DNA of 22,500 bases from Chiua virens (GCA_019787685.1 JAHNUO010000093.1:1-22500), one strand, 5' to 3'. Positions 1-10,634 are shown, counted from the stretch's first letter. Numbers and translations: made by a program. The notes: generated by a model not told the origin, from the sequence alone.

Positions 1-1595
1 TATTCGTTTTATCGGATCGATGTCCAGTGGTCGGCTATCCAACTGAAGTCATATGCACGGTAAATTCACCTTGCATATTCGTTTTATCTGATCGATGTCC
101 AAGTGGTCGGCTATCCAACTGAAGTCATATGCACGGTAAATTCACCTTGCATATTCGTTTTATCGGATCGATGTCCAAGTGGTCGGCTATCCAACTGAAG
201 TCATATGCACGGTAAATTCACCTTGCATATTCGTTTTATGATCGATGTCCAAGTGGTCGGCTATCCAACTGAAGTATAGCACGGTAAATTCACCTTGCAT
301 ATTCGTTTTATCGGATCGATGTCCAAGTGGTCGGCTATCCAACTGAAGTCATATGCACGGTAAATTCACCTTGCATATTCGTTTTATCTGATCGATGTCC
401 AGTGGTCGGCTATCCAACTGAAGTCATATGCACGGTAAATTCACCTTGCATATTCGTTTTATCGGATCGATGTCCAGTGGTCGGCTATCCAACTGAAGTC
501 ATATGCACGGTAAATTCACCTTGCATATTCGTTTTATGATCGATGTCCAAGTGGTCGGCTATCCAACTGAAGTCATATGCACGGTAAATTCACCTTGCAT
601 ATTCGTTTTATCTGATCGATGTCCAGTGGTCGGCTATCCAACTGAAGTCATATGCACGGTAAATTCACCTTGCATATTCGTTTTATGATCGATGTCCAAG
701 TGGTCGGCTATCCAACTGAAGTCATATGCACGGTAAATTCACCTTGCATATTCGTTTTATCTGATCGATGTCCAAGTGGTCGCTATCCAACTGAAGTCAT
801 ATGCACGGTAAATTCACCTTGCATATTCGTTTTATCTGATCGATGTCCAAGTGGTCGGCTATCCAATGAAGTCATATGCACGGTAAATTCACCTTGCATA
901 TTCGTTTTATCGGATCGATGTCCAAGTGGTCGCTATCCAACTGAAGTCATATGCACGGTAAATTCACCATGCATATTCGTTTTATCTGATCGATGTCCAA
1001 GTGGTCGTCTATCCAACTGAAGTCATATGCACGGTAAATTCACCATGCATATTCGTTTTATCTGATCGATGTCCAAGTGGTCGTCTATCCAATGAAGTCA
1101 TATGCACGGTAAATTCACCATGCATATTCGTTTTATCTGATCGATGTCCAAGTGGTCGCTATCCAACTGAAGTCATATGCACGGTAAATTCACCTTGCAT
1201 ATTCGTTTATCTGATCGATGTCCAAGTGGTCGCTATCCAACTGAAGTCATATGCACGGTAAATTCACCATGCATATTCGTTTTATCTGATCGATGTCCAA
1301 GTGGTCGTCTATCCAATGAAGTCATATGCACGGTAAATTCACCATGCATATTCGTTTTATCTGATCGATGTCCAAGTGGTCGCTATCCAACTGAAGTCAT
1401 ATGTACGGTAATCACCTGCATATTCGTTTATCTGATCGATGTCCAAGTGGTCGTCTATCCAAACTGAAGTCATATGCACGGTAAATCGCCATGCATATAG
1501 TCTTTTTTTCTGATTATTGTCCAGGTGATCGTCTATCCAAATGACGACATATGCACGGTAAATTCACCATGCTATTCGTTTTATCGGATCGATGT
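1..1595. repeat. IGS tandem array of ~76 bp repeats (left unit)
   Basis: About 21 head-to-tail units of 74-76 bp fill this stretch and continue past the window start. Successive copies of the segment ATATGCACGG begin at 51, 127 and 203, giving a 76 bp period; shorter units lack one or two bases. Each unit carries GATCGATGTCC, TGGTCGGCTATCC and the segment around ATATGCAC/GGTAAATTCACC/TTGCATAT, which is a near dyad. Units from about 960 onward share variants (CACCATGC for CACCTTGC, GTCTATCC for GGCTATCC), so neighbouring copies are homogenised locally. The last unit (about 1490-1595) is clearly diverged and contains a T7 run. The same array lies at 18067-19962 upstream of the pre-rRNA start, as expected for spacer enhancer or spacer-promoter repeats of rDNA; that role is inference. 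Confidence 0.93.
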
Positions 1596-1688
1596 TATGT
1601 TAATAAAATCGCGAGTTTTGTAAATTATTAAATACACTGCGATATTGTCGGAATAGTGTGAACATATAAAACACCGCTGTATTATTGA
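1596..1688. other. IGS unique stretch before the microsatellite
   Basis: AT-rich non-repetitive spacer that also appears at about 19963-20060 in the neighbouring unit with one-base indels. No gene or recognisable site is visible. Confidence 0.7.
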
Positions 1689-1711
1689 ATGTGTGTGCGC
1701 GTGTGTGGTGT

Positions 1712-1751
<40 letters not shown>

Positions 1752-1800
1752 TGCGTGTGCGTGTGCTGCGCGTGCGCTTGCGTGAACGTGTGTGTGTGTG
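1689..1800. repeat. GT/CA microsatellite in the IGS
   Basis: A nearly pure GT tract on the plus strand (CA on the rRNA-sense strand) with occasional GC steps, passing into a GTGCGTGC-type tract. The counterpart at 20061-20180 differs in length and phase. Alternating purine-pyrimidine runs like this can adopt Z-DNA; nothing in the sequence proves a function. His/Thr-rich and Cys/Val-rich reading frames across it are artefacts of the dinucleotide. Confidence 0.93.
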
Positions 1801-2118
1801 TACCCGTACAATTGCGCGTGTGTGTTTGTGTTATACACTGTCATACCATTGATATGCATTCATTATCAATGCTGCCTGCGCTTGTTTAAACCCGGCTAAA
1901 CTTTTTAAATTGCATACTTACAGAGGTATGTATCAAACTGAAACCTGGCTAAATAAATGCGTGCGCTTGCGTGAACGTGTGTGGTGTACCCGTACAATTG
2001 CGTGTGTGTTGGCATGCATTCATTATCAATGCTGCCTGCGCGTGTTTGAACCCGGCTAAACTTTTTAAATTGCATACTTACAGAGGTATGTATCAAACTG
2101 AAACCTGGCTAAATACAA
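1768..2118. repeat. Direct duplication of a ~160-190 bp IGS segment
   Basis: Two adjacent copies, about 1768-1957 and 1958-2118. Both run from TGCGCTTGCGTGAACGTGTG through a GTACCCGTACAATTGCG block, ATGCATTCATTATCAATGC, CTAAACTTTTTAAATTGC and AGAGGTATGTATCAAACTG to CCTGGCTAAAT. The second copy lacks about 25 bp after the ACAATTGCG block. The same duplicated pair occurs at about 20146-20507, so the duplication predates the separation of the two rDNA units or was spread by homogenisation. Confidence 0.85.
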
Positions 2119-2458
2119 TGCATACTACAGGGTGGGCACTAAAGCTTTATGTTCTATTTTTAATTAATATTATCATACGATTACTATTAATAGTGCATTA
2201 TCCTTGTCGATTTTTTACAAATAGATTTAGATTGTGTGTTTTCATAATCTAAATAAATGCTTTCATCTGTCGGGTTCAATTTCCAATAGTGTCGCATTCT
2301 TTTGTTTAATAAATCTTTTTTTTATTTTTTTAAAAATCTATATTAATGTAATAATTCATTAGATGCATAAAAAGACAATGCCAGCGATGATATATATACA
2401 TACATGTACAATACTTCCGATGCGCAGTTTAAGTGCTCTCTTGCACGCTCTGCCTTGC
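2119..2458. other. AT-rich unique IGS stretch
   Basis: No gene is visible. The stretch is AT-rich, with TTAATTAATATTATC, a T7/T6 run followed by AAAAATC near 2318-2338, and TATATATACATACATG near 2390. It is repeated with small indels at about 20508-20862 in the adjoining unit. Confidence 0.6.
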
Positions 2459-2549
2459 GGCTTGGTGGCGATGACCATAGCGCTTTGACTCGCAAGCCGT
2501 GGGTCCCGGGTTCGAATCCCGGCAAAAAAAAAAAAACTTGGTTTTTTTT
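2459..2549 (+). other. tRNA-like Pol III module with oligo(A) and T8 terminator (SINE-like)
   Basis: The plus strand contains a perfect internal B box, GGTTCGAATCC at 2509-2519, inside an intact T arm (stem CCGGG/CCCGG, loop TTCGAAT, 2506-2522). Upstream is a weak A-box-like segment (about 2466-2477) and a degenerate anticodon arm near GCTTTGACTCGCAAGC. No acceptor stem can be paired, because the T arm runs directly into A13 (2524-2536). A short CTTGG then leads into T8 (2542-2549), a good Pol III terminator. Overall this looks like a tRNA-derived SINE head or tRNA pseudogene rather than a working tRNA. It is antisense to the rRNA genes. An equivalent copy is at 20863-20956, so it is a fixed part of the spacer. 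Whether it is transcribed cannot be seen from sequence. Confidence 0.55.
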
Positions 2550-2826
2550 GTGGACGTCCGATTATTTGGAAGCTTTGGCCGGTACACGACATGGGCACCC
2601 GGGACTGGAACGAAAAAAGTCCGTGGGCACGGAAATATGTGCTAATGGACGTGTAAAATCGTTTCTGGTTAACAAGGGTGTGAGAGAGAGAATAAAGGGC
2701 CCAAAACTGAAATTCACGCTGTACCTCCACTATGGGAAAATTTGCTCGTAAATAAATCGAATATCCTCACATCAATCGCAACCCCTCCCGTGCCTACACT
2801 GTGGTAAATTTGTATGATGCCATCAG
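2550..2826. other. Unique IGS stretch between tRNA-like module and 160 bp array
   Basis: No coding signal. It includes GTGAGAGAGAGAATAAAGGGCCC (about 2679-2701) and is conserved at about 20957-21244 with scattered one-base indels. It could be the body of the SINE-like element that starts at 2459, but I recognise no family. Confidence 0.5.
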
Positions 2827-5800
2827 GTTGGCGAAAAAAAATCTTGTGTCTTGAATTTTGCCCAACTCATCGTCAAACGATTGATGCGAGCGAAAAAAAA
2901 ATCTGTGTCTTGAATTTTGCCCAACTCATCGTCAAACGATTGATGCGAGCTGGGAAATGGTATGCCGATCGGAAACATACGATTGGATTTTTTTTTGAAA
3001 CTCATGCTCGCCGTGGCGGCCACCAGGAGCCCACCAGGCGGCACGGTCGACGAAAAAAATTTTGTGTCTGAATTTTGCCCAACTCATCGTCAAACGATTG
3101 ATGCGAGCTGGGAAAATGGTATGCCGATCGGAAACATAACGATTGGATTTTTTTTTGAAACTCATGCTCGCCGTGGCGGCCACCAGGAGCCCACCAGGCG
3201 GCACGGTCGACGAAAAAAATTTTGTGTCTGAATTTTGCCCAACTCATCGTCAAACGATTGATGCGAGCTGGGAAAATGGTATGCCGATCGGAAACATAAC
3301 GATTGGATTTTTTTTTGAAACTCATGCTCGCCGTGGCGGCCACCAGGAGCCCACCAGGCGGCACGGTCGACGAAAAAATTTTGTGTCTGAATTTTGCCCA
3401 ACTCATCGTCAAACGATTGATGCGAGCTGGGAAAATGGTATGCCGATCGGAAACATAACGATTGGATTTTTTTTTGAAACTCATGCTCGCCGTGGCGGCC
3501 ACCAGGAGCCCACCAGGCGGCACGGTCGACGAAAAAAATTTTGTGTCTGAATTTTGCCCAACTCATCGTCAAACGATTGATGCGAGCTGGGAAAATGGTA
3601 TGCCGATCGGAAACATAACGATTGGATTTTTTTTTGAAACTCATGCTCGCCGTGGCGGCCACCAGGAGCCCACCAGGCGGCACGGTCGACGAAAAAATTT
3701 TGTGTCTGAATTTTGCCCAACTCATCGTCAAACGATTGATGCGAGCTGGGAAAATGGTATGCCGATCGGAAACATAACGATTGGATTTTTTTTTGAAACT
3801 CATGCTCGCCGTGGCGGCCACCAGGAGCCCACCAGGCGGCACGGTCGACGAAAAAATTTTGTGTCTGAATTTTGCCCAACTCATCGTCAAACGATTGATG
3901 CGAGCTGGGAAAATGGTATGCCGATCGGAAACATAACGATTGGATTTTTTTTTGAAACTCATGCTCGCCGTGGCGGCCACCAGGAGCCCACCAGGCGGCA
4001 CGGTCGACGAAAAAATTTTGTGTCTGAATTTTGCCCAACTCATCGTCAAACGATTGATGCGAGCTGGGAAAATGGTATGCCGATCGGAAACATAACGATT
4101 GGATTTTTTTTTTGAAACTCATGCTCGCCGTGGCGGCCACCAGGAGCCCACCAGGCGGCACGGTCGACGAAAAAAATTTTGTGTCTGAATTTTGCCCAAC
4201 TCATCGTCAAACGATTGATGCGAGCTGGGAAAATGGTATGCCGATCGGAAACATAACGATTGGATTTTTTTTTGAAACTCATGCTCGCCGTGGCGGCCAC
4301 CAGGAGCCCACCAGGCGGCACGGTCGACGAAAAAAATTTTGTGTCTGAATTTTGCCCAACTCATCGTCAAACGATTGATGCGAGCTGGGAAAATGGTATG
4401 CCGATCGGAAACATAACGATTGGATTTTTTTTTGAAACTCATGCTCGCCGTGGCGGCCACCAGGAGCCCACCAGGCGGCACGGTCGACGAAAAAAATTTT
4501 GTGTCTGAATTTTGCCCAACTCATCGTCAAACGATTGATGCGAGCTGGGAAAATGGTATGCCGATCGGAAACATAACGATTGGATTTTTTTTTGAAACTC
4601 ATGCTCGCCGTGGCGGCCACCAGGAGCCCACCAGGCGGCACGGTCGACGAAAAAAATTTTGTGTCTGAATTTTGCCCAACTCATCGTCAAACGATTGATG
4701 CGAGCTGGGAAAATGGTATGCCGATCGGAAACATAACGATTGGATTTTTTTTTGAAACTCATGCTCGCCGTGGCGGCCACCAGGAGCCCACCAGGCGGCA
4801 CGGTCGACGAAAAAATTTTGTGTCTGAATTTTGCCCAACTCATCGTCAAACGATTGATGCGAGCTGGGAAAATGGTATGCCGATCGGAAACATAACGATT
4901 GGATTTTTTTTTTGAAACTCATGCTCGCCGTGGCGGCCACCAGGAGCCCACCAGGCGGCACGGTCGACGAAAAAAATTTTGTGTCTGAATTTTGCCCAAC
5001 TCATCGTCAAACGATTGATGCGAGCTGGGAAAATGGTATGCCGATCGGAAACATAACGATTGGATTTTTTTTTGAAACTCATGCTCGCCGTGGCGGCCAC
5101 CAGGAGCCCACCAGGCGGCACGGTCGACGAAAAAAATTTTGTGTCTGAATTTTGCCCAACTCATCGTCAAACGATTGATGCGAGCTGGGAAAATGGTATG
5201 CCGATCGGAAACATAACGATTGGATTTTTTTTTGAAACTCATGCTCGCCGTGGCGGCCACCAGGAGCCCACCAGGCGGCACGGTCGACGAAAAAAATTTT
5301 GTGTCTGAATTTTGCCCAACTCATCGTCAAACGATTGATGCGAGCTGGGAAAATGGTATGCCGATCGGAAACATAACGATTGGATTTTTTTTTGAAACTC
5401 ATGCTCGCCGTGGCGGCCACCAGGAGCCCACCAGGCGGCACGGTCGACGAAAAAAATTTTGTGTCTGAATTTTGCCCAACTCATCGTCAAACGATTGATG
5501 CGAGCTGGGAAAATGGTATGCCGATCGGAAACATAACGATTGGATTTTTTTTTGAAACTCATGCTCGCCGTGGCGGCCACCAGGAGCCCACCAGGCGGCA
5601 CGGTCGACGAAAAAAATTTTGTGTCTGAATTTTGCCCAACTCATCGTCAAACGATTGATGCGAGCTGGGAAAATGGTATGCCGATCGGAAACATAACGAT
5701 TGGATTTTTTTTTGAAACTCATGCTCGCCGTGGCGGCCACCAGGAGCCCACCAGGCGGCACGGTCGACGAAAAAAATTTTGTGTCTGAATTTTGCCCAAC

Positions 5801-8611
5801 TCATCGTCAAACGATTGATGCGAGCTGGGAAAATGGTATGCCGATCGGAAACATAACGATTGGATTTTTTTTTGAAACTCATGCTCGCCGTGGCGGCCAC
5901 CAGGAGCCCACCAGGCGGCACGGTCGACGAAAAAAATTTTGTGTCTGAATTTTGCCCAACTCATCGTCAAACGATTGATGCGAGCTGGGAAAATGGTATG
6001 CCGATCGGAAACATAACGATTGGATTTTTTTTTGAAACTCATGCTCGCCGTGGCGGCCACCAGGAGCCCACCAGGCGGCACGGTCGACGAAAAAATTTTG
6101 TGTCTGAATTTTGCCCAACTCATCGTCAAACGATTGATGCGAGCTGGGAAAATGGTATGCCGATCGGAAACATAACGATTGGATTTTTTTTTGAAACTCA
6201 TGCTCGCCGTGGCGGCCACCAGGAGCCCACCAGGCGGCACGGTCGACGAAAAAATTTTGTGTCTGAATTTTGCCCAACTCATCGTCAAACGATTGATGCG
6301 AGCTGGGAAAATGGTATGCCGATCGGAAACATAACGATTGGATTTTTTTTTGAAACTCATGCTCGCCGTGGCGGCCACCAGGAGCCCACCAGGCGGCACG
6401 GTCGACGAAAAAAATTTTGTGTCTGAATTTTGCCCAACTCATCGTCAAACGATTGATGCGAGCTGGGAAAATGGTATGCCGATCGGAAACATAACGATTG
6501 GATTTTTTTTTGAAACTCATGCTCGCCGTGGCGGCCACCAGGAGCCCACCAGGCGGCACGGTCGACGAAAAAATTTTGTGTCTGAATTTTGCCCAACTCA
6601 TCGTCAAACGATTGATGCGAGCTGGGAAAATGGTATGCCGATCGGAAACATAACGATTGGATTTTTTTTTTGAAACTCATGCTCGCCGTGGCGGCCACCA
6701 GGAGCCCACCAGGCGGCACGGTCGACGAAAAAAATTTTGTGTCTGAATTTTGCCCAACTCATCGTCAAACGATTGATGCGAGCTGGGAAAATGGTATGCC
6801 GATCGGAAACATAACGATTGGATTTTTTTTTGAAACTCATGCTCGCCGTGGCGGCCACCAGGAGCCCACCAGGCGGCACGGTCGACGAAAAAATTTTGTG
6901 TCTGAATTTTGCCCAACTCATCGTCAAACGATTGATGCGAGCTGGGAAAATGGTATGCCGATCGGAAACATAACGATTGGATTTTTTTTTGAAACTCATG
7001 CTCGCCGTGGCGGCCACCAGGAGCCCACCAGGCGGCACGGTCGACGAAAAAAATTTTGTGTCTGAATTTTGCCCAACTCATCGTCAAACGATTGATGCGA
7101 GCTGGGAAAATGGTATGCCGATCGGAAACATAACGATTGGATTTTTTTTTGAAACTCATGCTCGCCGTGGCGGCCACCAGGAGCCCACCAGGCGGCACGG
7201 TCGACGAAAAAAATTTTGTGTCTGAATTTTGCCCAACTCATCGTCAAACGATTGATGCGAGCTGGGAAAATGGTATGCCGATCGGAAACATAACGATTGG
7301 ATTTTTTTTTTGAAACTCATGCTCGCCGTGGCGGCCACCAGGAGCCCACCAGGCGGCACGGTCGACGAAAAAAATTTTGTGTCTGAATTTTGCCCAACTC
7401 ATCGTCAAACGATTGATGCGAGCTGGGAAAATGGTATGCCGATCGGAAACATAACGATTGGATTTTTTTTTGAAACTCATGCTCGCCGTGGCGGCCACCA
7501 GGAGCCCACCAGGCGGCACGGTCGACGAAAAAAATTTTGTGTCTGAATTTTGCCCAACTCATCGTCAAACGATTGATGCGAGCTGGGAAAATGGTATGCC
7601 GATCGGAAACATAACGATTGGATTTTTTTTTGAAACTCATGCTCGCCGTGGCGGCCACCAGGAGCCCACCAGGCGGCACGGTCGACGAAAAAAATTTTGT
7701 GTCTGAATTTTGCCCAACTCATCGTCAAACGATTGATGCGAGCTGGGAAAATGGTATGCCGATCGGAAACATAACGATTGGATTTTTTTTTGAAACTCAT
7801 GCTCGCCGTGGCGGCCACCAGGAGCCCACCAGGCGGCACGGTCGACGAAAAAAATTTTGTGTCTGAATTTTGCCCAACTCATCGTCAAACGATTGATGCG
7901 AGCTGGGAAAATGGTATGCCGATCGGAAACATAACGATTGGATTTTTTTTTGAAACTCATGCTCGCCGTGGCGGCCACCAGGAGCCCACCAGGCGGCACG
8001 GTCGACGAAAAAATTTTGTGTCTGAATTTTGCCCAACTCATCGTCAAACGATTGATGCGAGCTGGGAAAATGGTATGCCGATCGGAAACATAACGATTGG
8101 AATTTTTTTTTTGAAACTCATGCTCGCCGTGGCGGCCACCAGGAGCCCACCAGGCGGCACGGTCGACGAAAAAAATTTTGTGTCTGAATTTTGCCCAACT
8201 CATCGTCAAACGATTGATGCGAGCTGGGAAAATGGTATGCCGATCGGAAACATAACGATTGGATTTTTTTTTGAAACTCATGCTCGCCGTGGCGGCCACC
8301 AGGAGCCCACCAGGCGGCACGGTCGACGAAAAAAATTTTGTGTCTGAATTTTGCCCAACTCATCGTCAAACGATTGATGCGAGCTGGGAAAATGGTATGC
8401 CGATCGGAAACATAACGATTGGATTTTTTTTTTGAAACTCATGCTCGCCGTGGCGGCCACCAGGAGCCCACCAGGCGGCACGGTCGACGAAAAAATTTTG
8501 TGTCTGAATTTTGCCCAACTCATCGTCAAACGATTGATGCGAGCTGGGAAAATGGTATGCCGATCGGAAACATAACGATTGGATTTTTTTTTGAAACTCA
8601 TACTCGCCGAA
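2827..8611. repeat. IGS tandem array of 160 bp repeats (~36 units)
   Basis: A highly uniform array with an exact 160 bp period over most of its length; 159 and 161 bp units arise from A6/A7 and T9/T10 homopolymer variants. Each unit has a GTCGAC hexamer, an A6-7/T4 junction, ATCGTCAAACGAT (short hairpin), the palindrome CCGATCGG, a T9-10 run and a GC-rich segment in which CCGTG and CACGG can pair around two copies of CCACCAGG. At 2827-2892 there is a truncated unit of about 62 bp, followed by full units; the last unit diverges after about 8600. It is the spacer just downstream of the 28S gene. Overlapping frames that stay open through it, in several frames and on both strands, follow from the repeat length and are not genes. 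Confidence 0.95.
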
Positions 8612-8869
8612 ATGTCCAACAGACTGGCCACTGTCGACGATATAAAGAATAACCAAATGATCGATTGCAGTATTGCTGTATTATAGGATACTTTAATATC
8701 ACGTTGACCACAACATCTCACAAACCATCAACCAAACATATACCAAAACATATACAACATCGCACAAACCATCAACCAAACATATACCAAACAATTTCAG
8801 TACACAAGTCCCGGCCCCACCGGCCACAACAAAACGCCCAGTACATTATAATAGAAATATGATTTCTCA
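8612..8869 (-). other. 28S 3' flank / probable 3' external spacer
   Basis: Unique sequence between the last 160 bp unit and the 28S 3' end. It begins with a relic of the repeat (TGTCGACGA at about 8631-8639). A 44 bp direct duplication lies at 8714-8793. The 3' end of the pre-rRNA should fall here or in the first repeats; I cannot place a terminator with certainty. Confidence 0.55.
8714..8793. repeat. 44 bp tandem duplication in the 28S 3' flank
   Basis: Copy 1 starts at 8714 and copy 2 at 8758. Both contain CACAAACCATCAACCAAAC and ATATACCAAA; the second copy is cut short after about 36 bp. The rRNA-sense strand is T/G-rich here. Confidence 0.85.
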
Positions 8870-9178
8870 ATTCCGATACAAATCGGCAAGCGAGAGCTAA
8901 GTTTCAGAGGATCGCAGTATGACGGCTGCTCTACCACTTACAACACTCTGCTGTACCAAAGTCGTTTACAATTGATTTCGAGTACCAGCATCGCCACAAC
9001 CTAATGTTTAGCCGAATGCAACTAGCTCGTCGAACAGGTGCTTTCGCCTCCCGCTCTCGCTATGTTACAAGGCAATTTAGGCATAATAACTTTCCGTCAA
9101 ACACAAGTGAATGACTATCAAATGGTATTTGCCAAGCGACACGGTGACCCCCTTACTATTGTTCTTATCCAGCTCGGA

Positions 9179-9209
<31 letters not shown>

Positions 9210-9323
9210 ACGGACGTAGCGTCATACACTGTTCGCTCGAACAAGTATTTAAACCATTGGTCCGTACCTAAGGTTCCTCTCGTACTACGCAGGAATGCTG
9301 TTGGAACAACGTATGTCATCAGA

Positions 9324-9370
<47 letters not shown>

Positions 9371-9403
9371 TCCCTTGCATGGGGCTGAACAATCCAACGC
9401 TTG

Positions 9404-9449
<46 letters not shown>

Positions 9450-9501
9450 CAAAAAGCGACGTCGCTATGAACGCTTGGCCGCCACAAGCCAGTTATCCCT
9501 A

Positions 9502-9535
<34 letters not shown>

Positions 9536-10118
9536 GTTAAACCAAAGGATCGATAGGCCGAGCTTTTGCTGTCTCTGTATGTACTGAATACCGAGATCAA
9601 GCCAGCATTTGCCCTTTTGCTCTATGTGTGGTTTCTGTCCGCACTGAGCTGGCCTTGGGACACCTCCGTTATTATTTGAGAGATGTACCGCCCCAGTCAA
9701 ACTCCCCACCTGGCAGTTGTCCTTGATTTGGATCATATCTAAGCCACGGAGTTCAAACAAATTTCTATGCAATACCGACAACCGACCGTTCGCCGAAGCT
9801 AACTATGGCCAATACGCACAGGATCACACATATTGAAATTTGTTTGGTATGTATAACAAACTCTGGATATTTTGGAACTAGAAACTCGCATCAACACAAA
9901 ATACCATAAGAACACCCACAAGTGAGCATCCATATAATGGCTATGTAAAATGATACACGTCCACCTTCATCAAGTAAGTAAGGAAACAATAAGGGTAGTG
10001 GTATTTTCATTGTTGATAAACCCGAAAGAATATCTCCCACTTATGCTACACCCCTTATGTCTCCTTACAGTGCCAGACTAGAGTCAAGCTCAATAGGGTC
10101 TTCTTTCCCCACTAATTA

Positions 10119-10155
<37 letters not shown>

Positions 10156-10169
<14 letters not shown>
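10156..10169 (-). repeat. R1 target-site duplication, 28S 3' side
   Basis: Fourteen bases identical to 10519-10532. On the sense strand this copy precedes ATCTAGCGAAACCACAGCC, the normal 28S continuation. Confidence 0.92.
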
Positions 10170-10518
10170 ACTCTGCGTGTATATCTCCGTTACCGGTACG
10201 CTTTGCGCAACATCTACGAAGAACGGTTACCTACCCATAAAGGGTTTAACACCGCCCACGCCACTGCGTTTCAGCACCCGTAGGCACCTCACCGTAACGG
10301 GGCGACTGGAGCCAACTATTACTAGCTGCCCCAGCCGGGGCCCCCCGTACCCGCAGTACCTACTTGTGAAAGGCTAGGTTAACCCACTCGAACAGGACAG
10401 TACCTGAACTAGTTTTAGCGTGTCTACCACGAGCGGATCGGGAGTCGTGGGGTCGCTACTCCCAAGAAGGTGGCCGTAATCGCCGAAGCTTTACCCGGCA
10501 GGTCCTCCCCCTGCGACC
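10170..10518 (-). mobile_element. R1: Truncated R1-type site-specific non-LTR retrotransposon insertion in 28S
   Basis: The conserved 28S sequence is broken here by 349 bp of unrelated, moderately GC-rich DNA. Both sides carry the same 14 bp, sense TGTCCCTATCTACT (10156-10169 and 10519-10532), and 28S resumes exactly beyond them. Target site, about 70 bp downstream of the R2 site, and a 14 bp duplication are the known hallmarks of R1. The insert has no poly(A). It has hairpin potential: GGGAGT/ACTCCC at 10440-10463 and CCCC/GGGG at 10329-10340. On the 28S-sense strand one frame stays open from the 5' junction for 30 codons to a TAG at 10424-10426, which could be the tail of an R1 ORF followed by a 3' UTR. 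That reading is inference, as I cannot recognise the protein. The length excludes an intact element, so it is a 5'-truncated copy or a short non-autonomous derivative. Orientation is inferred from R1 habit. Confidence 0.8.
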
Positions 10519-10532
10519 AGTAGATAGGGACA
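10519..10532 (-). repeat. R1 target-site duplication, 28S 5' side
   Basis: Second copy of the 14 bp target. On the sense strand it follows AACGAGATTCCCAC, the normal 28S sequence. Confidence 0.92.
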
Positions 10533-10534
10533 GT

Positions 10535-10634
<100 letters not shown>

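Noticed and set aside
327..1467. Repeat-containing frames with a Cys-containing motif in the 76 bp array
   Set aside because: They follow the tandem unit and shift frame at each one-base indel; nothing suggests translation.
1..1595. CRISPR-like array
   Set aside because: The units are contiguous tandem repeats with no unique spacers, in eukaryotic rDNA.
1581..1889. His/Thr-rich and Cys/Val-rich frames
   Set aside because: Translations of a CA/GT microsatellite.
2343..2751. Frames containing GFEPGTHGL or RTRDPRLASQ
   Set aside because: These peptides are the antisense reading of a tRNA T arm and anticodon region, a familiar source of false protein annotations. The DNA is a tRNA-like module, not a coding exon.
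2932..8721. Many overlapping open frames of 80-295 codons on both strands
   Set aside because: They restate the 160 bp repeat in different phases and end wherever a homopolymer changes length. Equal openness on both strands and the lack of protein features show that they are not genes.
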